Shown here: piece by piece, positions 17,282-26,385 of the stretch
How the letters are laid out: each line of letters opens with the position of its first letter
Position numbering within the stretch: position 1 is the first letter of the stretch
Origin: Bacteroidota bacterium
Lineage (GTDB): Bacteria > Bacteroidota > Bacteroidia > Chitinophagales > BACL12
Direction: 5' to 3'
DNA length: 64,000 nucleotides
Assembly: GCA_016718035.1 (NCBI GenBank)
Contig: JADKEK010000003.1
Coordinates: 107,501 to 171,500 of the forward strand
Position numbers and translations under genes: made by a program
Notes under the pieces: generated by a model
What the model was told of the DNA's origin: nothing
The model's database searches: none
Seen by the model: only the letters and a program-made list of their open reading frames with translations

Positions 17282-17776
17282 ATGACTTTACTTCCAAAAC
17301 AAGAACAATTCAGACAACGGGTAACCAGTAAATGGTTATTCAAGTTTTTTTTACTCCAAAAGATGCCCATCGCGTTGCTGGCAGGAGTTCGTGTGCGGGC
17401 TTTGAATGCAGAAAGTGCTGTTGTGAGTATTCCTTATAAATGGCTTAGTCAGAACCCATTCAGGTCGGTTTATTTTGCCACTCAGGCAATGGCAGCAGAA
17501 ATGAGCACCGGAGTAATTGGTTTAATGGCAATACAAGGACGCGTAAAACCGGTTTCTATGTTAGTGACTAATTTGGAAGCAACCTATTCGAAAAAAGCCA
17601 GCGAACGTATATTTTTCACCTGCGAAAACGGCAATGAAATATTTAATGCCGTAGAAAAAACGTTAGCTGATGGAGAAGGTGTTACCGTAAAATGTATATC
17701 AACCGGTAGAACTAAAGATGGAACAATTGTAAGTACCTTTACCGTTGTTTGGTCGTTTAAAGCAAAAAATAAATAA
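17282..17776 (+). CDS. DUF4442 (hotdog-fold thioesterase-like) protein
   Basis: This is a 164-residue single-domain hotdog-fold protein of the DUF4442 family, related to PaaI-type thioesterases. 'NPFRSVYFATQAMAAEMSTGVIGL' corresponds to the central helix and active-site region. It has no signal peptide. The substrate is unknown, but acyl-CoA hydrolysis would be the family expectation. The lipoprotein gene follows after 2 nt. Confidence 0.82.
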   Translation: MTLLPKQEQFRQRVTSKWLFKFFLLQKMPIALLAGVRVRALNAESAVVSIPYKWLSQNPFRSVYFATQAMAAEMSTGVIGLMAIQGRVKPVSMLVTNLEATYSKKASERIFFTCENGNEIFNAVEKTLADGEGVTVKCISTGRTKDGTIVSTFTVVWSFKAKNK

Positions 17777-17778
17777 GC

Positions 17779-18225
17779 ATGCAATTGAAATCAATTTCCA
17801 TATTAATATTGAGCGTAAGTATTTTAGCAAGTTGTGGACGCAACAATAATTCATCGGGTAAAGAAGAAAATACAACAACCGATGAAATTGAAATAACGCA
17901 ACCGGTTATAAAAGATAAAACATTAATTACTCCTGAAGAACCATTTAAAAATCAACCGAACGAATTTTGTACGGTAATCAGAAAATTAGATGCCAGCTAT
18001 TATGCACAAGGCCAAACTATTGAAGATGTAAACGCCTTTCCAAAAAAATATTGCCTGTTAGATGTATGTCTCGAAATAGTAAATCCAAATGGCATGATTA
18101 TCAATTTAGGCGACGACGATGAAGTGGTAACTACTTCTTTTGAATTAATTAAGGTGTTTGAATCTGAAGCGGAGGCAAAAAGTTATGCCGAACAATATAA
18201 AATTGTTGATTTTAAATGGGAGTAA
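17779..18225 (+). CDS. Hypothetical lipoprotein, 148 aa
   Basis: A lipoprotein signal peptide ends in the lipobox 'LASC' (C20). A low-complexity Asn/Ser/Glu/Thr linker follows, then a compact domain of about 90 residues with 'FCTVIRKLDASYYAQGQTIEDVNAFPKKYCLLDVCLEI'. The domain family is not recognised. It is probably attached to the periplasmic face of a membrane and co-transcribed with the DUF4442 gene. Confidence 0.7.
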   Translation: MQLKSISILILSVSILASCGRNNNSSGKEENTTTDEIEITQPVIKDKTLITPEEPFKNQPNEFCTVIRKLDASYYAQGQTIEDVNAFPKKYCLLDVCLEIVNPNGMIINLGDDDEVVTTSFELIKVFESEAEAKSYAEQYKIVDFKWE

Positions 18226-18324
18226 TGTTGTGCTGTCCCTATTTTTAAAAAGTGCATTTTGATAGTTACACCCTATTACATTTTTCTCAATATTTAATAC
18301 CTGTTATATAATTTAGGGCATAAA

Positions 18325-18350
18325 AAAACCCTTCAACAAGGAAGGGTTTT
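18325..18350. terminator. Bidirectional terminator between the lipoprotein gene and gltA
   Basis: Perfect 10-bp arms AAAACCCTTC (18325-18334) and GAAGGGTTTT (18341-18350) with a 6-nt loop. There is a T tract on both strands. Confidence 0.88.
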
Positions 18351-18371
18351 ATAGTAGGTTTATTATTACAA

Positions 18372-19658
18372 TTATCTAATCGCAATATTCGTATAATCGC
18401 GAACTGTTGGTCCGGTGTAGATTTGACGCGGGCGACCGATTGGCTCGTTAGCTTCACGCATTTCTTTCCACTGTGACAACCAACCAGGAAGGCGACCTAA
18501 TGCAAACAATACGGTAAACATTTCGGTTGGGAAACCTATTGCACGATAAATTATTCCGCTATAAAAATCTACGTTTGGATATAATTTACGTTCAACAAAA
18601 TAAGGGTCTTTTAAGGCAACCTCTTCTAATTGTTTAGCGATATCGAGAACAGGGTCAAATACACCTAATTTATTTAATACATTGTCGCAAGCTTCTTTGA
18701 TAATTTTAGCACGCGGGTCGAAATTTTTATATACGCGGTGACCAAATCCCATTAAACGGAAATTGTCATTTTTGTCTTTTGCTTTCTCCACAAATTTCGC
18801 AACATTACCACCATCGGCTTTAATTATTTCCAACATTTCAATTACCTGTTGATTAGCACCACCATGCAGTGGTCCCCATAAAGCGGCAACACCAGCTGCA
18901 ACACTCGCATAAGCATTGGCCTGACTAGAACCAACCATACGCACAGTTGATGTTGAACAGTTTTGTTCGTGGTCGGCATGTAAGATTAATAATTTATCTA
19001 AAGCATCAACAACAACCGGATCCGGTACATATTCTTCAGTACGCATACCGAAAGTCATGTATAAGAAGTTGCTTACATAGTCGTATTTGTTTTGCGGATA
19101 CATGATTGGATGTCCAACCGATTTTTTATGTATCCAGGAAACAACAGTCGCCATTTTCGCCAAAATGCGAATAATAGTTAAATCTGTAGCTTCTTTGCTC
19201 ATGTTTGGATTTAAGGAATCCGGATAAAATGAGCTCAGTGTGCACATGAGTGAGCATAATTGGCCCATTGGATGCGCATTTGACGGAAAACCATCAAAAA
19301 ATTGTTTCACATCCTCATGCACCAGGGTATGATGCGTTATTCTGTCTGTAAAATCTACAAATTGGTCATTGGTTGGCAATTCACCATATAACAAGAGGTA
19401 AGCCACCTCCATGAAATTTGATTTTTCGGCCAATTGTTCGATAGGGTAACCACGGTAACGTAAAATACCGAGTTCACCATCTAGAAATGTAATGCCACTT
19501 TTAGTTGCGCCCGTGTTTTTGTAACCGCTATCGAGGGTAACGAATCCGGTTAAATCACGGAGTTTATTAATGTCTATCGACTCTTCTCCTTCGGTGCCTA
19601 CGTAAATAGGTAATTCTACTTCTTTCTCACCGAGTTTAATGAACGCTTTATCAGCCAT
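18372..19658 (-). CDS. gltA: Citrate synthase
   Basis: This TCA cycle enzyme condenses acetyl-CoA and oxaloacetate. It has 428 residues from the ATG at 19658; an upstream in-frame TTG at 19670 is less likely. The catalytic segments are clear: 'HADHEQNCSTSTVRMVGSSQ', 'LWGPLHGGANQ' and 'GFGHRVYKNFDPRA'. The N-terminal beta-domain ('KLGEKEVELPIYVGTEG') marks the hexameric, Gram-negative type. A -7 element lies 45 nt upstream. Confidence 0.97.
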   Translation of the reverse strand: MADKAFIKLGEKEVELPIYVGTEGEESIDINKLRDLTGFVTLDSGYKNTGATKSGITFLDGELGILRYRGYPIEQLAEKSNFMEVAYLLLYGELPTNDQFVDFTDRITHHTLVHEDVKQFFDGFPSNAHPMGQLCSLMCTLSSFYPDSLNPNMSKEATDLTIIRILAKMATVVSWIHKKSVGHPIMYPQNKYDYVSNFLYMTFGMRTEEYVPDPVVVDALDKLLILHADHEQNCSTSTVRMVGSSQANAYASVAAGVAALWGPLHGGANQQVIEMLEIIKADGGNVAKFVEKAKDKNDNFRLMGFGHRVYKNFDPRAKIIKEACDNVLNKLGVFDPVLDIAKQLEEVALKDPYFVERKLYPNVDFYSGIIYRAIGFPTEMFTVLFALGRLPGWLSQWKEMREANEPIGRPRQIYTGPTVRDYTNIAIR

Positions 19659-19702
19659 AATTTTGGTCAAATTGTCCTTTTTGGATTAATAAATATTGTA
19701 GA

Positions 19703-19710
19703 CAAAGGTA
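19703..19710 (-). promoter_or_regulatory. -7 promoter element (TACCTTTG) for gltA
   Basis: TACCTTTG on the minus strand lies 44 nt before the gltA ATG. The surroundings are AT-rich without genes. Confidence 0.6.
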
Positions 19711-19844
19711 AAAAAAGGAAAGACACATTAATAATTATCAGGTCATAAAACCTAACATTTTTTACAAAAAGATAATATGATGACCTTCAGTTTACTGATA
19801 TTGCAAAAAACAGGCGGAAAATGGAGGTTCTGGGGGATGATAAA

Positions 19845-20165
19845 TTAATCAGGAATCATAAACCGCTCAATATTATCTACGAGATAATACAAAATGATGG
19901 CATAAAGCACCGCTACAACGGCAAATTTGAGCCAGTTAGGCGCATTTTTAAGCAAACGGAACATAATCATACCGGTTAATAAACCAGCTAAACCGTAGGT
20001 AATCATTGCGATTGGATAAAACCTGCCAAACGACCATGACTTAGGTGTATAGGGAATTAGGACAATATTGGCGAAAATGAAAAAGGTAAGGTAAAAGAAA
20101 CCTTCCCAAAACATATTTGGCTGATATTCCTGCTCTTGAGGCTTGTTTTGTTCTAATTGCTCCAT
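19845..20165 (-). CDS. Small membrane protein, about 106 aa
   Basis: The start at 20165 gives 'MEQLEQNKPQEQEYQPNMFW' followed by three hydrophobic segments and a short polar tail. Upstream in-frame codons exist (to 20201), but they overlap the -7 element at 20172-20179. No family is recognised. The position of the element implies a very short or absent 5' untranslated region. Confidence 0.65.
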   Translation of the reverse strand: MEQLEQNKPQEQEYQPNMFWEGFFYLTFFIFANIVLIPYTPKSWSFGRFYPIAMITYGLAGLLTGMIMFRLLKNAPNWLKFAVVAVLYAIILYYLVDNIERFMIPD

Positions 20166-20171
20166 TGCCTG

Positions 20172-20179
20172 CAAAGGTA
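20172..20179 (-). promoter_or_regulatory. -7 promoter element (TACCTTTG) directly before a start codon
   Basis: TACCTTTG on the minus strand ends 6 nt before the ATG at 20165. If used, transcription would start at or next to the ATG. Confidence 0.5.
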
Positions 20180-20302
20180 ATACTTTTACCAAAAACAGCA
20201 CCTTTATTTAACGAAAATACAATATTCGGAAACTGCCATAATTGCCATTCGGGCAGCTTGCAGGGGTTTATACTCAATTCAAAAAACTGTAATTTGGCAG
20301 CG

Positions 20303-20923
20303 ATGAAAACCTGTACACATTGCCATAAGGACAACCCTGATGATTTTAACTATTGCAGATATTGCGGGGCTGATCTCACTTATGTTTCTGTAAACAAAGT
20401 AAAAAGCTTTTGGAAAAAAATTCCGGCTTGGGCGTGGATTATCATAATTGTTGCTGCTGTCGCTGGTATTTTATTTGCCCTTATCGGTTCATTTATTGCA
20501 GTAACAACCATTGAAGGTATTGCCAGTATAGTTTTATTGGTGCTTGGTATTATTGGATTTGGCGTGGCACCGCTACGTAAACCTGAAAACCCTGGGAGTT
20601 TTACCAGGGCCATTGGGCTCAGCTTCTTCGCGCTTATGGGTGCTACTGTCGACCAACCCGGCAACATCATTTACAATCAACCTGTTGAAATTTGTTTTTG
20701 CGATCAAGGCACTTCTTTAAACAGAGATGAAAATATCAGCAATCCGATGCCTGGGACTACTATCGTACAACAGGACTTTACTTGTTTCGATGAAATGGGC
20801 AATCCGGTAAAATCCATTAATATGTTTGCGGTATTAGGTATACGCTTTTTAGAATATGTTTTGCTTGGTTATTTACTCATTGCAATACGCAGCCTAATTT
20901 GGAAATTGCGAAACAATACTTAA
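20303..20923 (+). CDS. Zinc-ribbon membrane protein, 206 aa
   Basis: The ATG at 20303 gives an N-terminal zinc ribbon, 'CTHCHKDNPDDFNYCRYCGA', with two CxxC pairs. Two hydrophobic segments follow (about residues 35-85), then a soluble part with further cysteines, and a last hydrophobic segment near the C-terminus. Longer upstream frames lack family support and would overlap the divergent gene. The function is unknown; zinc ribbon plus membrane anchors is a common arrangement in small uncharacterised proteins. Confidence 0.7.
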   Translation: MKTCTHCHKDNPDDFNYCRYCGADLTYVSVNKVKSFWKKIPAWAWIIIIVAAVAGILFALIGSFIAVTTIEGIASIVLLVLGIIGFGVAPLRKPENPGSFTRAIGLSFFALMGATVDQPGNIIYNQPVEICFCDQGTSLNRDENISNPMPGTTIVQQDFTCFDEMGNPVKSINMFAVLGIRFLEYVLLGYLLIAIRSLIWKLRNNT

Positions 20924-20946
20924 ACATCAAAATTCGTTCTCTACCT

Positions 20947-21546
20947 ATGCCATTTAAAACATCACTCCTCGTTTTCGTGTTGCTATTAACACTCCAGGTT
21001 TCTGCACAATTTATCAGTTTGCGCGGAACAAACAGTTCACAAATTTTATCCGACAACTATTATAATGCCGATTTATCGCATGCTGTTGGTGGGGAAATTT
21101 ATTTTTCTAAACCTATTGGTTTTATACCACTGCCAATGAATTACAATATTGGTTTGGATTATAAAAATATAGATGGCCTAACCGAAGCGTATTTAATAAC
21201 CGGGCTAACCTATGTAACAGTTACACCAAGTGGTTTTATGTTTGCTACCAATGCGGAAAGTGTAACCATGTCGACCTATAAATGGTTAAATTATTTTGAC
21301 CTGAATATGTATAATGGTGTAATTATTGGCGATTCAACTTATACCTATAAAATGGGTGGAGAGATTGGCTACAATTTTAGTTATGTTTTAAGCAAGACGC
21401 TTTTTTTACATTTTGGTTTAGGTGCCAGATATAATTTTACGCCGGATTATAAAAATGATTTATATACTGACGCTACCTCTTTAGATTTTATGGTAAAAGC
21501 GGGGTTATTGTATAAATTTAAACGCAAGTTTAATAAACCAAACTAA
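20947..21546 (+). CDS. Hypothetical outer-membrane-barrel-like protein
   Basis: The start at 20947 gives a clear signal peptide, 'MPFKTSLLVFVLLLTLQVSA', and a 199-residue protein. Alternating aromatic and polar residues, GGE/GGEIGY turns and a final 'MVKAGLLYKFKRKF' suggest a beta-barrel or lipocalin-like fold in the outer membrane. No specific family is recognised. It follows the zinc-ribbon gene after 23 nt. Confidence 0.62.
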   Translation: MPFKTSLLVFVLLLTLQVSAQFISLRGTNSSQILSDNYYNADLSHAVGGEIYFSKPIGFIPLPMNYNIGLDYKNIDGLTEAYLITGLTYVTVTPSGFMFATNAESVTMSTYKWLNYFDLNMYNGVIIGDSTYTYKMGGEIGYNFSYVLSKTLFLHFGLGARYNFTPDYKNDLYTDATSLDFMVKAGLLYKFKRKFNKPN

Positions 21547-21600
21547 TTGGAATTAAAGTACCTGCAAGCACTTATTATGTTATAGGAAAAATAAATCCAG

Positions 21601-23436
21601 TTATTCTATTTCATCCACAACAGAAGATGCAGCTTTCTTTTTAAAAGTGAATAATTTTTTCGGCTTCCAATTAATTTTATTACTTATTAAGTAATGTGTT
21701 ACCTTTTTTTCAATAAAGTGGTGTAAAGGCACCAAACCTATCATGAGCAATATTTTAATGGCGAGAATTTTCCAAGGTTCCCCATGAGTAAGGTGATGAA
21801 TCCATGTATCAAAGAGCAGGATCAAAAATTCAAAGAAGAAAATAAAACAGATAAATCCTACTATTCTGATTAAAGAAGGATGGACATTAAATCCGCCTAA
21901 AATCAGTAGTAATAAAAATGCAGTAGCAATCAGGATAGTAATTGCGGTATATTGGATGTTATTTCTTCGTTTTGTTTCTTCTTTTTCCTTGATAGCATAT
22001 TGTTCACGCAATACTTCTTCATTTTCTATTTCCAGCAATTGCAATTCTTCTTTTTTGAGTAAATTGCTCAGGCTATCAGAAATATTCCCGTTAATACTGC
22101 CATACCGATAGGCGTTTTCGTAGTCTTTTAATTCAACATATATACTTTCCAATTTATCAGACGCCTCCAGCATAAATTCGTAATAAGGCAATGATGATGC
22201 TAACAAATAAGCACTTCTATATTGGGCAATAGCTTCTTGCTTGAGATTATTCCGTTCGAAAAAATCCCCATACCGCATATAAAAACTTGATTTCCGCAGT
22301 TTATCGTTTGTTGCATTTATCCTGGTGGCTGCCCAACCAAAATATATTTGCGCCGAGTCGAGGTCGCCCTTGTGTTCCTTAAACAAAGCTGAAAGCCTGT
22401 AGTACATGGTAGTGTCTTCAGCTTTAATACGCTGCAGTTCTGCAGGAAATTCATTATTAAATAAATTAAATAACTGCGCTAAATCGTTTTGTTTAATCAG
22501 GTGGTTTCGAAATGCAACTAAGCCGAACTTTTTCAATTTTTCTACATGGTGCTTATCGGCAAATTCAAGTATTTTATATAACTGTTTTTCGTTTACGGTT
22601 CTGTTGTTAAATGCAATAACTTCCAGGTCAAATTTTAATGTCATTATTCGAATAGAATCAGGGCCGCTTTCTGTTTCCGCTAAGTTCAATTCCTTTAATT
22701 TGTATTGAATAGATTTATCATAAGCTTTTATCAAATTGTAAAAATTGGACAGGCGGTCATAACAATCCATGCGCAATTCAGCATCTTCTTCGGCTTCAGC
22801 AATAGTTAAAGCATCTAAATAATTTCTGATAGCTTCAACATTATTATTCATCTTTTGCTGAACATCGCCTAATACCAGATGTGTCGCAATTATATTCTTG
22901 ATGTCGTTAATTTGTATTGCACTGGTTAAGGCCTGGTAGGCATAATCTTTAGCCTTCTCGTTATTAAATATCAATTGGTATCCTTTTGCCAAAGCGTATT
23001 TGCATTTCCAAACATCATGTATTTCGCTAATTTGAGGTGCTAAGTCGGTGAGCTTATTGATAATTTGCTCGACCTTTTTACTATAGGTATAATCATCAAT
23101 CACAATTAAATAATTGGCATAAGCATTTAGCAAAAAGGTGTTGTTATAGGTAATTTCAGCAAGTTCAATTCCGTGTGTCAATAAACTATCTGCAGCAACA
23201 GCATCTGCTTCCCATTCTATATAAAATGTAGCCAGCTGACTCAATAATTCCAATTGTTGGAATTCATCTTTGGTGTGACTTAATTGTTCCTCTAATTCGG
23301 TCTTGTCGATTGGAGGTAAGGAAAAGTGACTAGAAGATGAAGGGGTATTATGTGCAGACTCAGCGCTTGCAAATGAGGAAATCTGCGATATGATAAGCAG
23401 AGTGAGGATGCCCTGACCAATAACATTTTTAATCAT
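21601..23436 (-). CDS. Tetratricopeptide-repeat membrane protein
   Basis: This 611-residue protein has a signal peptide (to about residue 25). A long helical TPR region follows (about 45-470), e.g. 'THLVLGDVQQKMNNNVEAIRNYLDAL', and a coiled coil near 470-490. Three hydrophobic helices (about 495-580) and a basic tail close the protein. The layout resembles TPR sensor kinases of Bacteroidota without any kinase domain. The role is unknown; it may be a sensor or scaffold in the inner membrane. Confidence 0.75.
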   Translation of the reverse strand: MIKNVIGQGILTLLIISQISSFASAESAHNTPSSSSHFSLPPIDKTELEEQLSHTKDEFQQLELLSQLATFYIEWEADAVAADSLLTHGIELAEITYNNTFLLNAYANYLIVIDDYTYSKKVEQIINKLTDLAPQISEIHDVWKCKYALAKGYQLIFNNEKAKDYAYQALTSAIQINDIKNIIATHLVLGDVQQKMNNNVEAIRNYLDALTIAEAEEDAELRMDCYDRLSNFYNLIKAYDKSIQYKLKELNLAETESGPDSIRIMTLKFDLEVIAFNNRTVNEKQLYKILEFADKHHVEKLKKFGLVAFRNHLIKQNDLAQLFNLFNNEFPAELQRIKAEDTTMYYRLSALFKEHKGDLDSAQIYFGWAATRINATNDKLRKSSFYMRYGDFFERNNLKQEAIAQYRSAYLLASSLPYYEFMLEASDKLESIYVELKDYENAYRYGSINGNISDSLSNLLKKEELQLLEIENEEVLREQYAIKEKEETKRRNNIQYTAITILIATAFLLLLILGGFNVHPSLIRIVGFICFIFFFEFLILLFDTWIHHLTHGEPWKILAIKILLMIGLVPLHHFIEKKVTHYLISNKINWKPKKLFTFKKKAASSVVDEIE

Positions 23437-23527
23437 AATGAGTTTACCTGTCTAGTGTGATATTATGCATAATGCTAAGGGAAAGAATAGTAACTTTAAC
23501 GCATAACTAACACAAACATACGTATTT

Positions 23528-23971
23528 ATGGAAGCAACTCAAAAAATCAGGTTTTACAAAAAACTTATTGTAATTCTTACAATAAGCACCATTATTCCCA
23601 CGGCAATGTTATGCATGTCGCTGACTCCTTTTGCGCCTGCAAATAACGAACCGCAGTCGGTATCAAAAGATGTAGCACGTGAAAACATTCGCAAATACCG
23701 CGAAAGTCCGGAGGCTACAGAAACTGCAGTTACAGGCATTCGCATTGAAGCCAGTCAGCTGGAGTCAATGAATAACATAAGAAATACAAATCCAAATACC
23801 GCTGCATATCGCATGTATTTTGCACAAGATTCAGTTGGTGCTCCGCTTTCAATTGTTGTTGGTGTTAATGAAGAAGACCAGGACAATACCGAAACTATTT
23901 ATTCTACAGCCAGAAAAGGTTCCAACCTTTGTCCACCTATGTGTGATGCAGCAAGTCCGCTTACCAATTAA
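23528..23971 (+). CDS. Hypothetical secreted or anchored protein, 147 aa
   Basis: This protein has an N-terminal hydrophobic segment ('LIVILTISTIIPTAMLC', about residues 13-30), a charged soluble region and a C-terminal 'NLCPPMCDA' cysteine pair. No family is recognised. It stands alone between a divergent TPR gene and a hairpin. Confidence 0.55.
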   Translation: MEATQKIRFYKKLIVILTISTIIPTAMLCMSLTPFAPANNEPQSVSKDVARENIRKYRESPEATETAVTGIRIEASQLESMNNIRNTNPNTAAYRMYFAQDSVGAPLSIVVGVNEEDQDNTETIYSTARKGSNLCPPMCDAASPLTN

Positions 23972-23981
23972 TTTGTTTTTT

Positions 23982-24017
23982 TTTGAATTGGGATGCACAA
24001 CCACTTCCCAATTCAAA
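23982..24017. terminator. Hairpin between convergent genes
   Basis: Perfect 12-bp arms TTTGAATTGGGA (23982-23993) and TCCCAATTCAAA (24006-24017). The T run precedes rather than follows the stem on the plus strand, so terminator function is only likely. Confidence 0.6.
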
Positions 24018-24151
24018 ATCCCTTTGCAAACTTTTAGTTATTGCGACCTTTTGATTAAAGGTTTAATTCCAAATACTCGTCGAAAAACGCTCTCCCCTCT
24101 AATCTTATTTGATAGCATTAATATTTGCAATGTCGTCTATCAAATTGCAAT

Positions 24152-24955
24152 TTACTGCGCTAGTAAAAGTTCCACTGCTTTCGCAAAACCAGCCGGTCCG
24201 CCAGGGTTAATTAAACTACAATGGTTAATTTGATCGGGCAAACGTACTTCATCTGACAAAAAGAAACAGCTGTCCGTTTCGTCAAACATAGTGAAATCGT
24301 TTAAACCATCACCTATCGAAAATGTGCTCAATTGTTTGTTCTTTTCGCTCAATAACGCTATCACTTTTTTAATTGCAATACCTTTTGATATTCCTTGATG
24401 AGCGACTGTTAAAAAACGACTACCTATTTCAGCTACACCTTGGAATTTGGATAACTCTCTATTAATTAATTGTAAGTTTATCGCAGTACTCGAGTTTATT
24501 AAAAATGTTTCTGTGAATTTTCGATTTTGGGCTCGTTTTAAAGCAACTTTCGTTAACCCGGTGATTGTCATTAATTCTTCAACGTTAGCACTTGACAATG
24601 AAGGTGCATTTTCAAAAAAAAAGTTCATAATTCGCCGCCAATTGTTAATAGGCAAACTCAGCGGCGCCAAGGGACAAATAATAAATTGACCCTCTCTAAA
24701 ACACGTTGCTATACTTTCAAAATTAGCATACTTATCGAGCGGAAATGCAATTCCACTGCCATTTTCAAAAATAAACATCTCTGAAAACCCGAGTTGGTTT
24801 TGCAGAAAACAAATCTCCTCAAAAGTTTTGGATGAGGCTAATACCACTGTGAAACCACCCTTGATTAACTTATCCAAATAAAATCCCGAATCCTCAAATG
24901 CATGGGAAAATTTATTGGTAAGTGTCCCATCAATATCACTAAACAGGATTTTCAT
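24152..24955 (-). CDS. mpgP: Mannosyl-3-phosphoglycerate phosphatase
   Basis: This 267-residue HAD-superfamily (IIB, Cof-like) phosphatase has motif I D7-x-D9 in 'FSDIDGTLT', motif II 'VLASSKTFEE', a lysine in 'ISKGIAIKKV' and motif IV 'GDGLNDFTMF'. The end 'NPGGPAGFAKAVELLL' matches the mannosyl-3-phosphoglycerate phosphatase group. It removes the phosphate to give the compatible solute mannosylglycerate. Its ATG follows the mpgS stop codon directly. Confidence 0.9.
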   Translation of the reverse strand: MKILFSDIDGTLTNKFSHAFEDSGFYLDKLIKGGFTVVLASSKTFEEICFLQNQLGFSEMFIFENGSGIAFPLDKYANFESIATCFREGQFIICPLAPLSLPINNWRRIMNFFFENAPSLSSANVEELMTITGLTKVALKRAQNRKFTETFLINSSTAINLQLINRELSKFQGVAEIGSRFLTVAHQGISKGIAIKKVIALLSEKNKQLSTFSIGDGLNDFTMFDETDSCFFLSDEVRLPDQINHCSLINPGGPAGFAKAVELLLAQ

Positions 24956-26155
24956 TTATACTGTAGTTAGCATGTGACCAAATTTATCTGGGTCAAATTT
25001 TTGTTTGGCTTTATTCAAATCAAATAATCCCAATGCCTTATAAACAGCCCTTTTGACCGGCATTTCATTTTGTAAAATAATTTTCGCCTTTTTGAGTTCT
25101 TTTATTAATTCTTTTTTCAATTCAAGCGGGCAAATTAATGAGTGAAAAATACTGCCTAACGAATTATCAATCATATCATTTACATGTTCATTCCCTTTCG
25201 ATTCATGTAAATGTGGATTTCTGGATTCCACCTGATGAATATGCACTACTTTATTACCATTATCTGATTGATTGGTCAACTTATCGACACCACCAAATTT
25301 TTCAAACAAGTTGATATAATTATATGGTTCAACTGTAAATCCGGCACCAAAGTCCATATTCATTGCCAAATTCATACTGATGCAATGCTCACCTGCATTA
25401 GCAGTTTTAATAATATCTGTTTCAAACCCGGTATATAAACTAATGAGCCTATTGAGATAATAATTTGTTAATCTGCTTACACGTCCCCATTTGCTGAATA
25501 ATATATTGGAATTAATAGCCTTGGGTTTGCTATGCCATAAAATTCTACCCATTGTGTAATCTGATTTAGATAGCGAAAAAATGGATGAATAAATACGTAC
25601 GTACTCATAAATAGACCCTGGAAAATAATTATCTGAATCAATAAAACCAATATATTTTTTTTGAAGTAATTGTGTGAGTAAAATGCCAATAAGCATCCCC
25701 TCAGATTTTCCATCTCGGATTAATCCATCCTCGCCTAAAATGTCAGCATAACCCATACTTTCAAATAACTCTGCAATTTCAGGGTCTTTTTGATGCACGA
25801 TAAGGAAATCACGTTTAGAAAAATGACAAATATTTTCCACGACATTTTTCTCCATGTTAAATCTGTCTACGTCATCTCTATCACTATTAGAAACAACAAT
25901 TATCAAACAATTATGTGGAATGCCGGTAATAACTCCTTCCAGCAATTTTAGTTTTTCATTCTTAATAGGCACAACAATTACCATTTCTTGTTCAACATTC
26001 CACGATTGTTCATTTGCAACTTTACGTACTACAAAGTATTTATCATTTGGATGATTAGGTCCTTCAGGCCCTGCATCTAAAGCATATACTTTTTGAGTAC
26101 CATAAATTAATACATTCCCTAATCGTTCAAAAGCATTTGATAGTTCTATTCTCAC
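24956..26155 (-). CDS. mpgS: Mannosyl-3-phosphoglycerate synthase
   Basis: This GT55 family enzyme transfers mannose from GDP-mannose to 3-phosphoglycerate. At 399 residues it is full length. The start 'RLGNVLIYGTQKVYALDAG' and the metal-binding DxD-like motif D173-S-D175-N in 'YIGFIDSDNYFPG' are visible, and 'VHIHQVESRNPHLHESKG' near residue 308 is also typical. With mpgP it forms the two-step mannosylglycerate pathway. In this phylum the pathway is known from the thermohalophile Rhodothermus and is not common. Confidence 0.92.
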   Translation of the reverse strand: MRIELSNAFERLGNVLIYGTQKVYALDAGPEGPNHPNDKYFVVRKVANEQSWNVEQEMVIVVPIKNEKLKLLEGVITGIPHNCLIIVVSNSDRDDVDRFNMEKNVVENICHFSKRDFLIVHQKDPEIAELFESMGYADILGEDGLIRDGKSEGMLIGILLTQLLQKKYIGFIDSDNYFPGSIYEYVRIYSSIFSLSKSDYTMGRILWHSKPKAINSNILFSKWGRVSRLTNYYLNRLISLYTGFETDIIKTANAGEHCISMNLAMNMDFGAGFTVEPYNYINLFEKFGGVDKLTNQSDNGNKVVHIHQVESRNPHLHESKGNEHVNDMIDNSLGSIFHSLICPLELKKELIKELKKAKIILQNEMPVKRAVYKALGLFDLNKAKQKFDPDKFGHMLTTV

Positions 26156-26385
26156 AATGTTAAAATTTACGTAATAAAAAAATCAATATAACAAATATAT
26201 AAAAATTAGATCACATTGTCAAGTTTATGCACTGAATACAATCTTTCATTTAAAATAATTTTAACTTTTATCAGTCAGTTCTTTTAATATTTATGTTAAT
26301 CAAAAATTAAATTTTTACAGATTAGAGAATTGAATAAATTCTCCACTGCTTATTTAAATTGATATATTTTCTTTAGTTTTAACAT

